From Pelagimonas sp017744045 (GTDB lineage Bacteria; Pseudomonadota; Alphaproteobacteria; Rhodobacterales; Rhodobacteraceae), in NCBI RefSeq assembly GCF_017744045.1, contig NZ_JAGHRD010000002.1: a DNA stretch of 64,000 nucleotides; one strand, written 5' to 3'. The position numbers and the translations under genes are program-made. The number at the start of each line of letters is the position of its first letter. Positions within the stretch are counted from its first letter, which is position 1. Below the pieces are notes generated by a model. That model was not told where the DNA came from. It was given only the letters and a program-made list of their open reading frames with translations, and did no database searches. Of the stretch, positions 42,117 to 51,200 are shown one piece after another.

Positions 42117-43793
42117 TCACTCGGGCAGATCGAACACCTGCCCCGGATAGATCAAATCCGGGTCGCGGATGCGGTCGCGATTGGCCTCAAAGACGCGCAC
42201 ATAATCGCGCCCTTCGCCATATCGATCTGTGGAAATCTCCCACAGGGTATGCCCCGGTTGCACTGTGATTGACCGCAAGGGCCCCGCCGCCCCCGAAGCA
42301 GCACTGGCCAAAAGCTCCGCGCTTTCGCGCAGGAACGGGCTTTCGACACGGGCAATCACTGCACCGCTGTCATCAATCTGATCAACCCGCAACGTATAGG
42401 TGCCGGTATCCACCTGTGGCAGCTCCACCCGCCAGCGCCCATCCTCGCGAATACGCGAAGTGGTGATCGGTGTGTTGTCCAGATAGACGCGGACAGAGGC
42501 GGTTTTCTTGCCCCGCCCTGCCAAGAGAACCTCTCCCTCATCATCATAACTGATGGAATCCAAGGCCACTTCACCGGGGGAGACCGGCGCGGTCTGCAAC
42601 ACTTCAACGCCACGGGGGCTGGCCAGCAAAACCGTTGGCGGCAGTAGCGGGGCTGGCTCTTCGGTTTCTTCCGGCTCTTCGCGCACAATGTCAGAGGGCG
42701 CATCCACCGCTGCGGGCTTCGGCTCGGCCAGAGGTGCGACTTCGCTCGGCAAGGCCGGGGCCTGAGGCTCTTTGCTATCCGCCTCTGGTGCCGGTGGCTC
42801 AGCAACCGCGACTTGCTCCGCCTCTTTGCTCTGTTCTGGCAAATCAGCTGGACCAACAGCTGGCACCGCGACGTCCGCGCTTTCGAACACAGTGTCATCC
42901 AGAGCCGCCGTTTCCACCGGCGTGTCCTTTGGCGTATCCACAGCTGGTTCCGGGTCCTTGGTGGCAATCACCGGAACCGCAGGTGTGACGATAACCTGCT
43001 CTTCGGACACCACACTGCCCTCGGGCGTTTCATTACGCAATGTCAGGACCGAGCTGGCCCCGGCGGCAGGCAGATCGACGAAGGACACGAACTTACCATC
43101 ACTGCCGACATCGACGGTTTCAGCGGCTTCGCCATTAACGATGATTTCCAGTTGCGTACCCGGTTCCGCTTCACCGGCAACAAGTGTGCTGCCATCCGTT
43201 TCAGCGCGGACGATGTCAAAACGCGGGGCGGGAACGGGGGTTGGCGTTGCCACCGGCTCATCCGTTTTGGCCAGTTCGGGGGTAATGTCAGATGTCGGTG
43301 CTGGCGCAGCCTCTTCTGCATCCTCCGGGGCGGTTTCCGGCTCGGCGGCTTCAACCGCTTCGACCACCGGATCATCCTCGCTTTCCTCTGGTGCCTGCGC
43401 CACCTCCGGTGCGTCCTGCGGATCCGGGGTTTTAACTTCTGCAAGCTCCGGCTCAGCCTCAGGGGCATCCTCTGCAGCCTCCGCGACCGGAGGCGTCACG
43501 GGTGCGGTTTCCGGCTCTGGCGTGACCACCGCCTCTTGATCCGGCTCCTGAACCGGCTCCGCCGGGGCGATCGGGGCAGCGGGTTCTGCAACAAGGCTCG
43601 CCTCGGCCCCCTGCGCTGGGACCTGCCCGGGCTTGGGCGCATCCACTGCAACCTCGGGCGCGGCAGCCGCAGGTTGCGGCGCATCAGACGGTTCAGATCC
43701 CGGAAGCTCGATCACACCGGTGACAACGGCGACAGCCACGGCAGCAGCACCTCCTGTGCCGGCAATGGCCGAATAAAGTGCAAGTTTGCTCAT
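42117..43793 (-). CDS. LysM protein with long acidic Pro/Ala/Glu region
   Basis: 558 residues. One membrane anchor near the N-terminus (about 8-30, ATGGVAAAVAVAVVTGVI-like), then some 350 residues dominated by Pro, Ala, Glu and Val, interrupted by short Ig-like segments (FDIVRAETDGSTLVAGEA and VLLAGRGKKTASVRVYLDN), and a C-terminal LysM domain (VQPGHTLWEISTDRYGEGR). It probably spans the periplasm and binds peptidoglycan through LysM. Start ATG 43793 is chosen over an upstream in-frame ATG because AGAAAGG precedes it. It is divergent from the LOG gene. Confidence 0.8.
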   Translation of the reverse strand: MSKLALYSAIAGTGGAAAVAVAVVTGVIELPGSEPSDAPQPAAAAPEVAVDAPKPGQVPAQGAEASLVAEPAAPIAPAEPVQEPDQEAVVTPEPETAPVTPPVAEAAEDAPEAEPELAEVKTPDPQDAPEVAQAPEESEDDPVVEAVEAAEPETAPEDAEEAAPAPTSDITPELAKTDEPVATPTPVPAPRFDIVRAETDGSTLVAGEAEPGTQLEIIVNGEAAETVDVGSDGKFVSFVDLPAAGASSVLTLRNETPEGSVVSEEQVIVTPAVPVIATKDPEPAVDTPKDTPVETAALDDTVFESADVAVPAVGPADLPEQSKEAEQVAVAEPPAPEADSKEPQAPALPSEVAPLAEPKPAAVDAPSDIVREEPEETEEPAPLLPPTVLLASPRGVEVLQTAPVSPGEVALDSISYDDEGEVLLAGRGKKTASVRVYLDNTPITTSRIREDGRWRVELPQVDTGTYTLRVDQIDDSGAVIARVESPFLRESAELLASAASGAAGPLRSITVQPGHTLWEISTDRYGEGRDYVRVFEANRDRIRDPDLIYPGQVFDLPE

Positions 43794-43928
43794 GGCAGCC
43801 TTTCTTCTATCCCAGTTCCCCCAAGAGCCCCCAAGCTCCAACCCGAAAAAACTGAGCGGTTGAGCGTGTATAGCTTACGCGGTATCAGCGGTCAAAACAC
43901 CTTTTCACCAAGCCTTGCGGAGTGTTTC

Positions 43929-44480
43929 ATGCCCCCCACATCCATTTGTGTCTATTGCGGCTCCCGTTCAGGGAATGACCCCGACTATACCACCCAGGCC
44001 GACCTGTTGGGTCAGGCCATCGCCAAGGCCGGATGGCGATTGGTCTATGGGGCCGGTGATGTCGGGCTGATGGGCACCGTGGCCCGCGCGGCGCAGAAAG
44101 CACAGGGGGACACTTTTGGCGTTATCCCGCAGCATCTGGTGGATTGGGAGGTCGGCAAGACCGATCTGACCACCTATGTGGTCACCGAAACCATGCATGA
44201 GCGCAAAAAGGTCATGCTGATGAATGCCGACGCGGTCGTGGTCATGCCGGGCGGTGCTGGGTCTATGGATGAGTTCTTTGAGGTGCTGACCTGGCGGCAA
44301 TTGGGGCTGCATAAGAAGCCGATCATCTTGATGGATGTGAACGGTTATTGGGGGCCGCTGACCGCTTTGTTGCAGCATATTGTCGATCAAGGGTTTGCGG
44401 ATGCGTCCGTTTTGGATTTCATCCAGACAGCCGACAATGCTGCGAACACAGTGTCGCTTTTGCAAGAGTCGCTAGGCTAA
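43929..44480 (+). CDS. LOG-family protein (probable cytokinin riboside 5'-monophosphate phosphoribohydrolase)
   Basis: 183 residues with the LOG fold: ICVYCGSRSGNDP, LVYGAGDVGLMG, the catalytic ETMHERKKVMLMNADAV and the nucleotide-binding VVMPGGAGSMDEFFE (PGGxGTxxE with Ser for Thr). The family cleaves the N-glycosidic bond of (cytokinin) nucleotides or AMP. Start ATG 43929 has GCGGAG upstream. The frame is open far upstream opposite the LysM gene, but that part is an artefact of its low-complexity sequence. Confidence 0.9.
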   Translation: MPPTSICVYCGSRSGNDPDYTTQADLLGQAIAKAGWRLVYGAGDVGLMGTVARAAQKAQGDTFGVIPQHLVDWEVGKTDLTTYVVTETMHERKKVMLMNADAVVVMPGGAGSMDEFFEVLTWRQLGLHKKPIILMDVNGYWGPLTALLQHIVDQGFADASVLDFIQTADNAANTVSLLQESLG

Positions 44481-44500
44481 CCTAGGCCAACACCTATTAA

Positions 44501-44539
44501 GAAACGAAAAGAGCCTGTCAGGACATTCCCGACAGGCTC
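44501..44539 (-). terminator. Terminator of sodB
   Basis: GAGCCTGTC (44511-44519) and GACAGGCTC (44531-44539); on the minus strand the stem is followed by TTTTCGTTTC. It could also stop the convergent LOG gene. Confidence 0.75.
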
Positions 44540-44586
44540 AAACTTGTGTTGCGCGCCCAATCAGGCGCGCAGATCACTATCGGAGG

Positions 44587-45189
44587 TTAACCCAGACGCG
44601 ACGCCACGTTTTCCCAGTTCACCAGGTTGTCCAGGAAGTTGGCCAGATAGGCCGGACGCTTGTTGCGGAAGTCGATGTAGTAGGAATGCTCCCAAACATC
44701 GCAGCCCAGCAGCGCGGTCTGACCAAAGCAGAGCGGGTTCACGCCGTTTTCGGTCTTGGTCACTTTCAGACCACCATCCGCGTCTTTGACCAGCCAGCAC
44801 CAGCCAGAGCCAAACTGACCCGCGCCTGCCGCCGAGAATTGATCTTTGAACGCTTCGACGGTGCCAAAGCTGTCCTTGATCGCCGCTTCCAGCTCGCCCG
44901 GCATCTTGTTTTCGCCAGGGCCCATCATTTCCCAGAACTGCATGTGGTTCCAGTGCTGGGACGCGTTGTTAAAGATACCGTTCTGCGCGACAGCGCCCGC
45001 ATCATAGGTGCCGGTGATGATGTCCTCGAGGGATTTACCTTCCCACTCGGTACCCTCGATCAGCTTGTTGCCATTCACGACATAGGCATTGTGGTGAATG
45101 TCGTGGTGGTATTCCATGGTCTCCTGGCTCATCCCCTTGGAGGCGAGAGCGTCGTGAGCATATGGAAGATCTGGAAGTTCAAAAGCCAT
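44587..45189 (-). CDS. sodB: Superoxide dismutase, Fe/Mn family
   Basis: 200 residues. It converts superoxide to hydrogen peroxide and oxygen in the cytoplasm. The metal ligands lie in YHHDIHHNAYV (His 28 region), NASQHWNHMQFW, and the final pair in CDVWEHSYYIDF. The type is Fe-like by the FNNASQHWNH context, but metal choice cannot be settled by eye. Start ATG 45189 (MAFELPDLPY) has AAGGA upstream and is the family's beginning. A stand-alone gene with its own terminator. Confidence 0.95.
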   Translation of the reverse strand: MAFELPDLPYAHDALASKGMSQETMEYHHDIHHNAYVVNGNKLIEGTEWEGKSLEDIITGTYDAGAVAQNGIFNNASQHWNHMQFWEMMGPGENKMPGELEAAIKDSFGTVEAFKDQFSAAGAGQFGSGWCWLVKDADGGLKVTKTENGVNPLCFGQTALLGCDVWEHSYYIDFRNKRPAYLANFLDNLVNWENVASRLG

Positions 45190-45270
45190 AGCGCTAATCC
45201 TTGTCCGCAGCAGTTGTTCTGTGTCCATACCTGTCGCTTTGCCCCGCCAAGGTCAAGGCCAAGACCCGAC

Positions 45271-45693
45271 TCATTTCAAAGCTTTGACCTCGCAAGTGCC
45301 GCGCCCGTTGAAACGTTCCTCATAGCTGAGCGGAGTCGCAGTGATGGAAAGTGAGCCATCTTTTTTATAATAGGTCGCGCGATAATTAATTTTGGCAGTT
45401 TGACCACGGGTGGTTTTGACCTTCACCGACCAGGAAAAAGTCGTACGCTTCTTGTTTTCCACGCTCAGCTTGCCCGCGATGGGCTGGCTGTCATTGTAAT
45501 GCAAGATGATAGGGTCAGAAACAATGACAACGTCATTGTCGATGTCATGCCCAATAAACAAAACTTCAGGAAGCCAGTACCCTTGGCTCCGCACATCGGC
45601 AACTTTGCACTCATAGGTGAAGCCTTTGGCCAATGCAGGGGTCGCCAAAAAACCAACCGCCGCCGCGAGAAAACCGGAAATAATTCTTTTCAT
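45271..45693 (-). CDS. Secreted beta-rich orphan protein
   Basis: 140 residues from ATG 45693, which follows GGAGTGGG. Signal peptide MKRIISGFLAAAVGFLATPALA. The mature part alternates hydrophobic and polar residues as in a beta sandwich and has two cysteines, one near each end (TYECKVAD and GTCEVKALK), that may be bonded. I cannot name the family. It lies between sodB and the sarcosine oxidase genes without clear linkage to either. Confidence 0.6.
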   Translation of the reverse strand: MKRIISGFLAAAVGFLATPALAKGFTYECKVADVRSQGYWLPEVLFIGHDIDNDVVIVSDPIILHYNDSQPIAGKLSVENKKRTTFSWSVKVKTTRGQTAKINYRATYYKKDGSLSITATPLSYEERFNGRGTCEVKALK

Positions 45694-45779
45694 TACCCAC
45701 TCCAAAAATTTGCAATCATTCAACTACAAGTAATCAGAGCAGGTAACAAGGGCGGTTCGACCTTAAGGTCAGGCCGGTT

Positions 45780-46346
45780 TTACAAAAATCCCACCTTAGA
45801 CCCCGGTTGCGCAGCAGTCTTTAGCAGGTTGAACATGTATTCACCCACCGAACGGAAACACACGACTTGCGCCTTGTCTTCGCTGCTAAGCCAGAAAGCG
45901 CCCGCAACCTGTGCCAAACGCGTGCGGCGCAGATCGCCGACTGCGAATGCCTCGGGCGACATGTCAACCGGGGCCAGTTTCGCCAGCACTTCACGAAGAT
46001 CGCCGCCAACCAGTTCAAAACAGGCCCGCGCATCTGACACATTGGCCACCAAAGCATGCTGGTCTGCCAATGCGTCACGCAATTTTGCCTCAAGGATCGG
46101 TGCCTCGGCATAGGTGCAAAGAACCATCAACTCGTCCGGCGACATCCAGAGAATGCTGCGTTCGGCCCCCGTGGATATTTGCCTTTGGCCGGGCATGTCA
46201 GCCTCAACCAACCCGGTGACTGCCGAAACAAAGGCCGGATCTGCGAAGTCGCCGCGCAGGGTGATCATCCCCTGCGCACGCATTTCTTCGACACGGGTGA
46301 TGCCTTCAAAGCTGGCACCGTTCAGGGACGTTGCGATATCAGACAT
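45780..46346 (-). CDS. soxG: Sarcosine oxidase gamma subunit
   Basis: 188 residues. It is the smallest-but-one subunit of heterotetrameric sarcosine oxidase, with a GcvT-like fold but no cofactor: SILWMSPDELMVLC and DARACFELVGGDLREVLAKLAPVD are family segments. It is the last gene of the soxBDAG set and overlaps the end of soxA by eight bases. Start ATG 46346 has GGGGAG upstream. Confidence 0.92.
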   Translation of the reverse strand: MSDIATSLNGASFEGITRVEEMRAQGMITLRGDFADPAFVSAVTGLVEADMPGQRQISTGAERSILWMSPDELMVLCTYAEAPILEAKLRDALADQHALVANVSDARACFELVGGDLREVLAKLAPVDMSPEAFAVGDLRRTRLAQVAGAFWLSSEDKAQVVCFRSVGEYMFNLLKTAAQPGSKVGFL

Positions 46347-49300
46347 TCTGTTTCTCCCCATCCGGGTCAAAGAAGACCGGGCTGACAATTTTTGCACCGA
46401 TCATGGTTTCACCATCCACGGCGGCGAATTCGATCACCTCGCCCATGCGGTCCGGGCCGTTCAAAACCAGCCCCATGGCAATCCCCTTGTTCAAGGTCGG
46501 AGAATGATAGGTCGATGTCACGCGCCCTTGGGTGTTGCGCTGGCCGTTGGCGTTCTTGCCCTCAGCAACCGCATAGGCCCCATCCGGAAGGGTCGAACCA
46601 TCCACGGTTTCCAGCCCAACCAGTTTCCAACGTTTGGGATCGGTCATATGGCTGCGCTGCTGCGCGCGTTTGCCAAGGAAATCCTCTTTCTTCTTGGAGA
46701 TCGCCCAATTCAGCCCCAGATCCTGCGGGATCACGGTGCCGTCGGTTTCATCGCCAATCATGATAAAGCCCTTTTCGGCGCGCATGATATGCAGGCATTC
46801 GGTGCCATAGGGCGTGGCGTTCCACTCTGCCCCGGCCTCAAGCAGTTTGTCCCAGAAGGCGCGGCCCAGATTGGCAGGCACGGCGATTTCATAAGACAAT
46901 TCACCTGAGAAAGAGATGCGATAGGCCCGAACCGGGAAACCTCCCAGCTCACCATCCCGCCACTCCATAAAGGGAAGCGCCTCTTTCGAGACATCCATGC
47001 CGCCGAGCTTTTCCAGCAATTTGCGCGCATTGGGGCCGACCACGGCGACCTGCGCCAGTTGCTCGGTGATGTTGGCAGTATAGACCTTCCAATCCCACCA
47101 TTCGGTTTGCAGCCATTCCTCCATATGGGCATGGATACGATCCGCGCCGCCGGTGGTGGTGTGGCACAGCCAGGTGTCTTCGTCGATACGTGCAACAACG
47201 CCGTCATCGGTGAGAAAGCCGTTTTCGGTGCACATCAACCCGTAGCGGCATTTGCCGATTTTCAGGTTGGACATCATGTTGGTATACATCATGTCCATGA
47301 ATTTGCCGGCATCCGGGCCCTTGACGATGATCTTGCCGAGGGTCGAGGCATCAAGCAGGCCGAGGCTATTGCGGGTGGCGAGCACCTCACGATGCACGGC
47401 CTCTTTGACGCTTTCACCGGATTTGACAAACGCATATGGGCGGCGCCAATGACCGACAGGTTCAAAATGCGCGCCATTGGCTTCGTGCCAGTCATGCATG
47501 GGGGTCTTGCGGATCGGCTGAAAGATCTCCCCGCGTGCCTCACCGGCAATCGCGCCCATGGAAATCGGTGTGTAAGGCGGACGGAATGTGGTTGTCCCGA
47601 CCTGCGGGATATCCTCACCCAACGCATTAGAAAGCGTCGCAAGACCGTTGATATTGCTCAACTTACCCTGATCTGTCGCCATACCCAAAGTGGTGTAGCG
47701 CTTGGTATGCTCTACGCTTTCATAACCCTCTTGCGCGGCCAATTGAACGTCCGAAACTTTGACGTCGTTCTGGAAATCCAGCCAGGATTTCAGGCGCAAG
47801 CCGTAATGCGCGCCCTGTGGCATTTGCCAGATCGGCTCAATCGGGGTTTCCGGCTCTTCGGAGGCTTGAGGGGCAGCCGCGGCCACCTCGAAACCAGCCG
47901 CAGCAGCTGCTGCCTGACCAACCGCAGCCGCGTCTTGCAGGCCCGCATTCAGGCCAAGCTCGCCATTGGCGCTGCCTGCGACGCGCACCATCGCCTCGCC
48001 ATCATCGCCTTTGGGCGGACGGGTGGCATCCGGGCGGAAGAAGGCCTGGGTGTCATCCCAGTTCAGCTTGCCGCCGCAATGGGACCACAGGTGCACAACC
48101 GGCGACCAGCCACCGGACATGGCCACCGCTTCGCAAGGGATAGACCACAGAACCGCACCTTCACCCGCTTGCTTGCAGATATCAACCGAGGTGACGCGCT
48201 TTTTGCCATGCACTTTGGCGATGCCGCAGCCGGTTTCGACACGAATGCCCAAGGCCTTGGCCTGCTCCATCAGAGCGCCGCCGCCAAATTCGCGCGCATC
48301 GACGATAACCGGCACATCCAGCCCCGCTTCTTTCAATGCAATGGCGGTGCGATAGGCGTCGTCATTATTGGTGACCACAACAGTGCGATCCCCGATTGAG
48401 ACACCGTGATTGATCACATAGTCGCGCACTGCCGCCGCCAACATGACGCCGGGAATGTCATTGCCCGCAAAGCTGAGCGGGCGCTCGATGGCACCGGTTG
48501 CAGTCACGATCTGCTTGGCGCGGATGCGCCAGAGACGGTGGCGCGGGCCCGCGACCTTGGGCGCGTGATCGGTCAGACGCTCATAGCCGAGTGCATAGCC
48601 GTGATCATAGACACCCGCGCCCATCATGCGATTGCGCAGAGTGACATTCGGCATGTTTTCAAGCGCTTCCAGCGTGTCTTTGATCCAATCCACCGCTGGT
48701 TTCCCGTCGATGGAGCCGCCATCAACCAGGCTACGACCACCCCAATCGGCGGTTTGTTCCATCAGCAGAACCTTGGCACCGGAGTCGGCCGCCGTCTTGG
48801 CCGCCTGCAAACCGGCGACACCGCCACCGATGACCAACACGTCCACAAACGCATAGAAATGCTCGTAAGTGTCCGGGTCACGGGTTTCCGCATCCGGCGC
48901 TTTGCCAAGACCGGCGGATTGGCGAATGAATGGTTCGTAGACATGTTTCCAGAAAGCGCGCGGATACATGAACATCTTGTAATAGAAGCCAGCGGTCAGC
49001 AGGCGCGAGGCATAAGAGTTCACCGCCCCAATGTCGAAATCAAGGCTGGGCCAGACGTTTTGCGGCGTTGCGGTCAGACCTTCGAACAGCTCGGTCGTGG
49101 TGGCGCGCTGGTTGGGCTCGTGGGTAACGCCGCTGCCCAAGTTGACCAGCGCATTGGGCTCTTCGGCCCCCGAGGCAACAATGCCGCGCGGACGGTGATA
49201 TTTGAAGCTGCGCCCGACCAGCATCTGGTCATTGGCCAGCAGCGCGGAGGCCAGAGTATCCCCCTGATACCCGGTGAAGGATTTACCGTTGAAGGAAAAC

Positions 49301-49356
49301 TTCACGGTTTTGGAGCGGTCGATCAGGCGACCCCCTTTGGCGAGACGGGTGCTCAT
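46339..49356 (-). CDS. soxA: Sarcosine oxidase alpha subunit
   Basis: A 1005-residue subunit of the enzyme that demethylates sarcosine to glycine, passing C1 units to tetrahydrofolate. Order: N-terminal ferredoxin-like fold domain (FSFNGKSFTGYQGDTLASALL), an NAD/FAD-binding domain (VLVIGGGVAGLQAAKTAADSG), an Ala-rich linker at about 472-507, and a C-terminal GcvT-like folate-binding domain. Start ATG 49356 (MSTRLAKGGRL) matches the family; the frame remains open upstream through a palindromic repeat and into soxD, which I take as non-coding. Confidence 0.95.
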   Translation of the reverse strand: MSTRLAKGGRLIDRSKTVKFSFNGKSFTGYQGDTLASALLANDQMLVGRSFKYHRPRGIVASGAEEPNALVNLGSGVTHEPNQRATTTELFEGLTATPQNVWPSLDFDIGAVNSYASRLLTAGFYYKMFMYPRAFWKHVYEPFIRQSAGLGKAPDAETRDPDTYEHFYAFVDVLVIGGGVAGLQAAKTAADSGAKVLLMEQTADWGGRSLVDGGSIDGKPAVDWIKDTLEALENMPNVTLRNRMMGAGVYDHGYALGYERLTDHAPKVAGPRHRLWRIRAKQIVTATGAIERPLSFAGNDIPGVMLAAAVRDYVINHGVSIGDRTVVVTNNDDAYRTAIALKEAGLDVPVIVDAREFGGGALMEQAKALGIRVETGCGIAKVHGKKRVTSVDICKQAGEGAVLWSIPCEAVAMSGGWSPVVHLWSHCGGKLNWDDTQAFFRPDATRPPKGDDGEAMVRVAGSANGELGLNAGLQDAAAVGQAAAAAAGFEVAAAAPQASEEPETPIEPIWQMPQGAHYGLRLKSWLDFQNDVKVSDVQLAAQEGYESVEHTKRYTTLGMATDQGKLSNINGLATLSNALGEDIPQVGTTTFRPPYTPISMGAIAGEARGEIFQPIRKTPMHDWHEANGAHFEPVGHWRRPYAFVKSGESVKEAVHREVLATRNSLGLLDASTLGKIIVKGPDAGKFMDMMYTNMMSNLKIGKCRYGLMCTENGFLTDDGVVARIDEDTWLCHTTTGGADRIHAHMEEWLQTEWWDWKVYTANITEQLAQVAVVGPNARKLLEKLGGMDVSKEALPFMEWRDGELGGFPVRAYRISFSGELSYEIAVPANLGRAFWDKLLEAGAEWNATPYGTECLHIMRAEKGFIMIGDETDGTVIPQDLGLNWAISKKKEDFLGKRAQQRSHMTDPKRWKLVGLETVDGSTLPDGAYAVAEGKNANGQRNTQGRVTSTYHSPTLNKGIAMGLVLNGPDRMGEVIEFAAVDGETMIGAKIVSPVFFDPDGEKQNV

Positions 49357-49385
49357 GAGTTCAGACCTTTCGCTTGAGGCGCGAA

Positions 49386-49436
49386 CTGGGGGCTGTCTGC
49401 CCCCAGACCCCCGAGAGTATTTTTGCCAAGAAGAAA
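49386..49436 (+). repeat. Dispersed palindromic element, copy E
   Basis: CTGGGGGC (49386-49393), loop, GCCCCCAG (49399-49406), then ACCCCCGAGAGTATTTTTGCC and AAGAAGAAA. It lies in the soxD-soxA spacer, in the same orientation relative to its genes as copy A. Confidence 0.8.
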
Positions 49437-49444
49437 CAGAAGCG

Positions 49445-49774
49445 TCACGATTGGTCCCTCCAGCTCCAGCCGGGATGGCGGACAGAGATTTTGTCTTTGA
49501 TCTCTTGTGGGGGTTCTGTGGTTTGGGCGCTATAGGTGCCAAAAACCTCAAGCGTGGTGGTTGAGCGGGCAGCGTGGAACCACTTGCCGCAACCATTGCT
49601 GTGACGCCAGCGTTCGAAATGCACCCCCATCGGGTTTTCCCGGGTAAAGAGGTAGCCCTCGAACTCGTCATCAGAGGAGCCGGGACCATAGCGTTTCAGA
49701 TGTGCCTCACCACCGGCGGTGAGTTCGGTTTCCTCGGCTTTGACGCCGCAATAGGGGCATTCAAGGATTAGCAT
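49445..49774 (-). CDS. soxD: Sarcosine oxidase delta subunit
   Basis: 109 residues: the zinc-binding subunit of the heterotetramer. MLILECPYCGVKAEETEL supplies two cysteines and HSNGCGKWFHAARSTTT the third plus His. The length and the R-x-NP-x-G-x-H-x-E-x-W segment are typical. It lies between soxB and soxA as usual. The start is ATG 49774, preceded by AGGGAGAC. Confidence 0.95.
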   Translation of the reverse strand: MLILECPYCGVKAEETELTAGGEAHLKRYGPGSSDDEFEGYLFTRENPMGVHFERWRHSNGCGKWFHAARSTTTLEVFGTYSAQTTEPPQEIKDKISVRHPGWSWRDQS

Positions 49775-49815
49775 TGTCCCAGGTCTCCCTTGAACTGATC
49801 AGATCGAATGCACAC

Positions 49816-49938
49816 ATGCATGCCATGGCTATTGCGATGTTGATCATAGTTGTTTGTCTGGCGGTCGCCATTGACGTCATTTTGTTGCGCGGGTTGCGAG
49901 CGCTGCTTTTTCGGCGTGCGCGAAAATCTGAGGAATAA
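49816..49938 (+). CDS. Possible 40-residue single-span peptide, antisense in the sox spacer
   Basis: ATG 49816 to TAA 49936-49938 encodes a peptide with one hydrophobic span (AIAMLIIVVCLAVAIDVILL) and a basic end (RRARKSEE). It lies on the plus strand in the 169-base gap between soxB and soxD. There is no good ribosome site. The positive-inside layout is suggestive but the support is weak. Confidence 0.25.
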   Translation: MHAMAIAMLIIVVCLAVAIDVILLRGLRALLFRRARKSEE

Positions 49939-49943
49939 CGCCA

Positions 49944-51200
49944 TCAGTGAGCAACCCCCGCCGCCACGCTTTCATCGATAAAGCGACCCTCGGTAAAGCG
50001 GTTCAGGCCGAATTCATCCGTCAGCGGAGATTGCCCACGCGCCATGAGTTCAGCAAAGCCCCAGCCTGAGCCCGGGATTGCCTTGAACCCGCCGGTGCCC
50101 CAGCCGCAATTGACGAAACAGCCTTCGAGCGGGGCTTTGGACAGGATTGGCGAGCGGTCGCCGGTGACATCCACGATCCCGCCCCAATGGCGCAGCATTT
50201 TCAGGCGGGAAATCATTGGGAACGTCTCGACCAGGGCGCGTACGGTTTCTTCGAGATGGTGGAAAGAGCCGCGTTGGGTGTAGCTGTTGAAAGCATCGGT
50301 GCCGCCGCCAATGACCATCTCGCCTTTGTCGGATTGCGACATGTAACCGTGAACAGTGTTGGCCATCACAACCACATCCATGCAGGGTTTGATCGGCTCT
50401 GAGACCAGCGCCTGCAACGGCACGGATTCCAGTGGCAGACGGAAACCAGCCATGTCAGCCAAGGCTCCGGAATGGCCCGCGACAACAAGACCAAGCTTTT
50501 CGCAATCAATGTCCCCCTTGGAGGTGGTGACACCTTTGACCTTGCCGCCCTCTTGGCGCACAGCGGTGACTTCACATTTCTGGATGATATCCATGCCCAT
50601 AGCGCTACAGGCGCGGGCATAGCCCCAGGCCACCGCATCGTGGCGGGCCGAGCCGCCGCGCGGCTGCCAGAGCGCGCCCAGAACGGGGTAACGCGGGCCG
50701 TTGATATTCATGATCGGAACCAGTTCCTTGACCCGCTGCGGCGAAATGAATTCGGTCGCGACCCCTTGCAGCGCATTGGCATGCGCAGTGCGCTGATAGC
50801 CGCGCACCTCGTGTTCGGTCTGGGCCAGCATCATGACGCCACGCGGGCTGAACATGACGTTATAGTTCAGGTCCTGGCTCATGGTCTCGTACAGGGAACG
50901 CGCCTTTTCATAAAGCGCGGCTGAGGGATCTTGCAGGTAGTTCGAGCGAATGATGGTGGTGTTGCGGCCGGTATTGCCGCCCCCCAGCCAGCCTTTTTCC
51001 AGAATCGCGACATTGGTGATGCCGAAATTCTTGCCCAGGTAATAGGCCGTCGCAAGACCATGCCCCCCTGCCCCGACAATGACAACGTCATAGCGTTTCT
51101 TGGGTTGCGCCTTGCGCCAGGCGCGCTGCCAGCCAGTGTGGTCACGCAGCGCCTCGCGGGCAATGGCAAAGGCAGAATAACGTTTCAAGGGGGTCTGCAT
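49944..51200 (-). CDS. soxB: Sarcosine oxidase beta subunit
   Basis: 418 residues of the DAO-type flavin oxidase fold: YDVVIVGAGGHGLATAYYL is the FAD-binding GxGxxG motif, followed by ILEKGWLGGGNTGRNTTIIR. It holds the covalent FMN and noncovalent FAD sites and oxidises sarcosine. It is the first gene of soxBDAG. ATG 51200 is chosen; a TTG at 51215 is in frame. No glyA or purU is in the window, so folate-linked formaldehyde handling must be encoded elsewhere. Confidence 0.95.
   Translation of the reverse strand: MQTPLKRYSAFAIAREALRDHTGWQRAWRKAQPKKRYDVVIVGAGGHGLATAYYLGKNFGITNVAILEKGWLGGGNTGRNTTIIRSNYLQDPSAALYEKARSLYETMSQDLNYNVMFSPRGVMMLAQTEHEVRGYQRTAHANALQGVATEFISPQRVKELVPIMNINGPRYPVLGALWQPRGGSARHDAVAWGYARACSAMGMDIIQKCEVTAVRQEGGKVKGVTTSKGDIDCEKLGLVVAGHSGALADMAGFRLPLESVPLQALVSEPIKPCMDVVVMANTVHGYMSQSDKGEMVIGGGTDAFNSYTQRGSFHHLEETVRALVETFPMISRLKMLRHWGGIVDVTGDRSPILSKAPLEGCFVNCGWGTGGFKAIPGSGWGFAELMARGQSPLTDEFGLNRFTEGRFIDESVAAGVAH

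Noticed and set aside
42813..43928. Upstream extension of the LOG gene frame by more than 370 codons
   Set aside because: It runs antisense through the low-complexity LysM gene; the LOG family begins at ATG 43929, which has its own ribosome site.
49357..49689. Upstream extension of soxA through the repeat into soxD
   Set aside because: The extra 111 residues come from a palindromic element and the antisense-free overlap with soxD; the family starts at MSTRLAKGG (49356).
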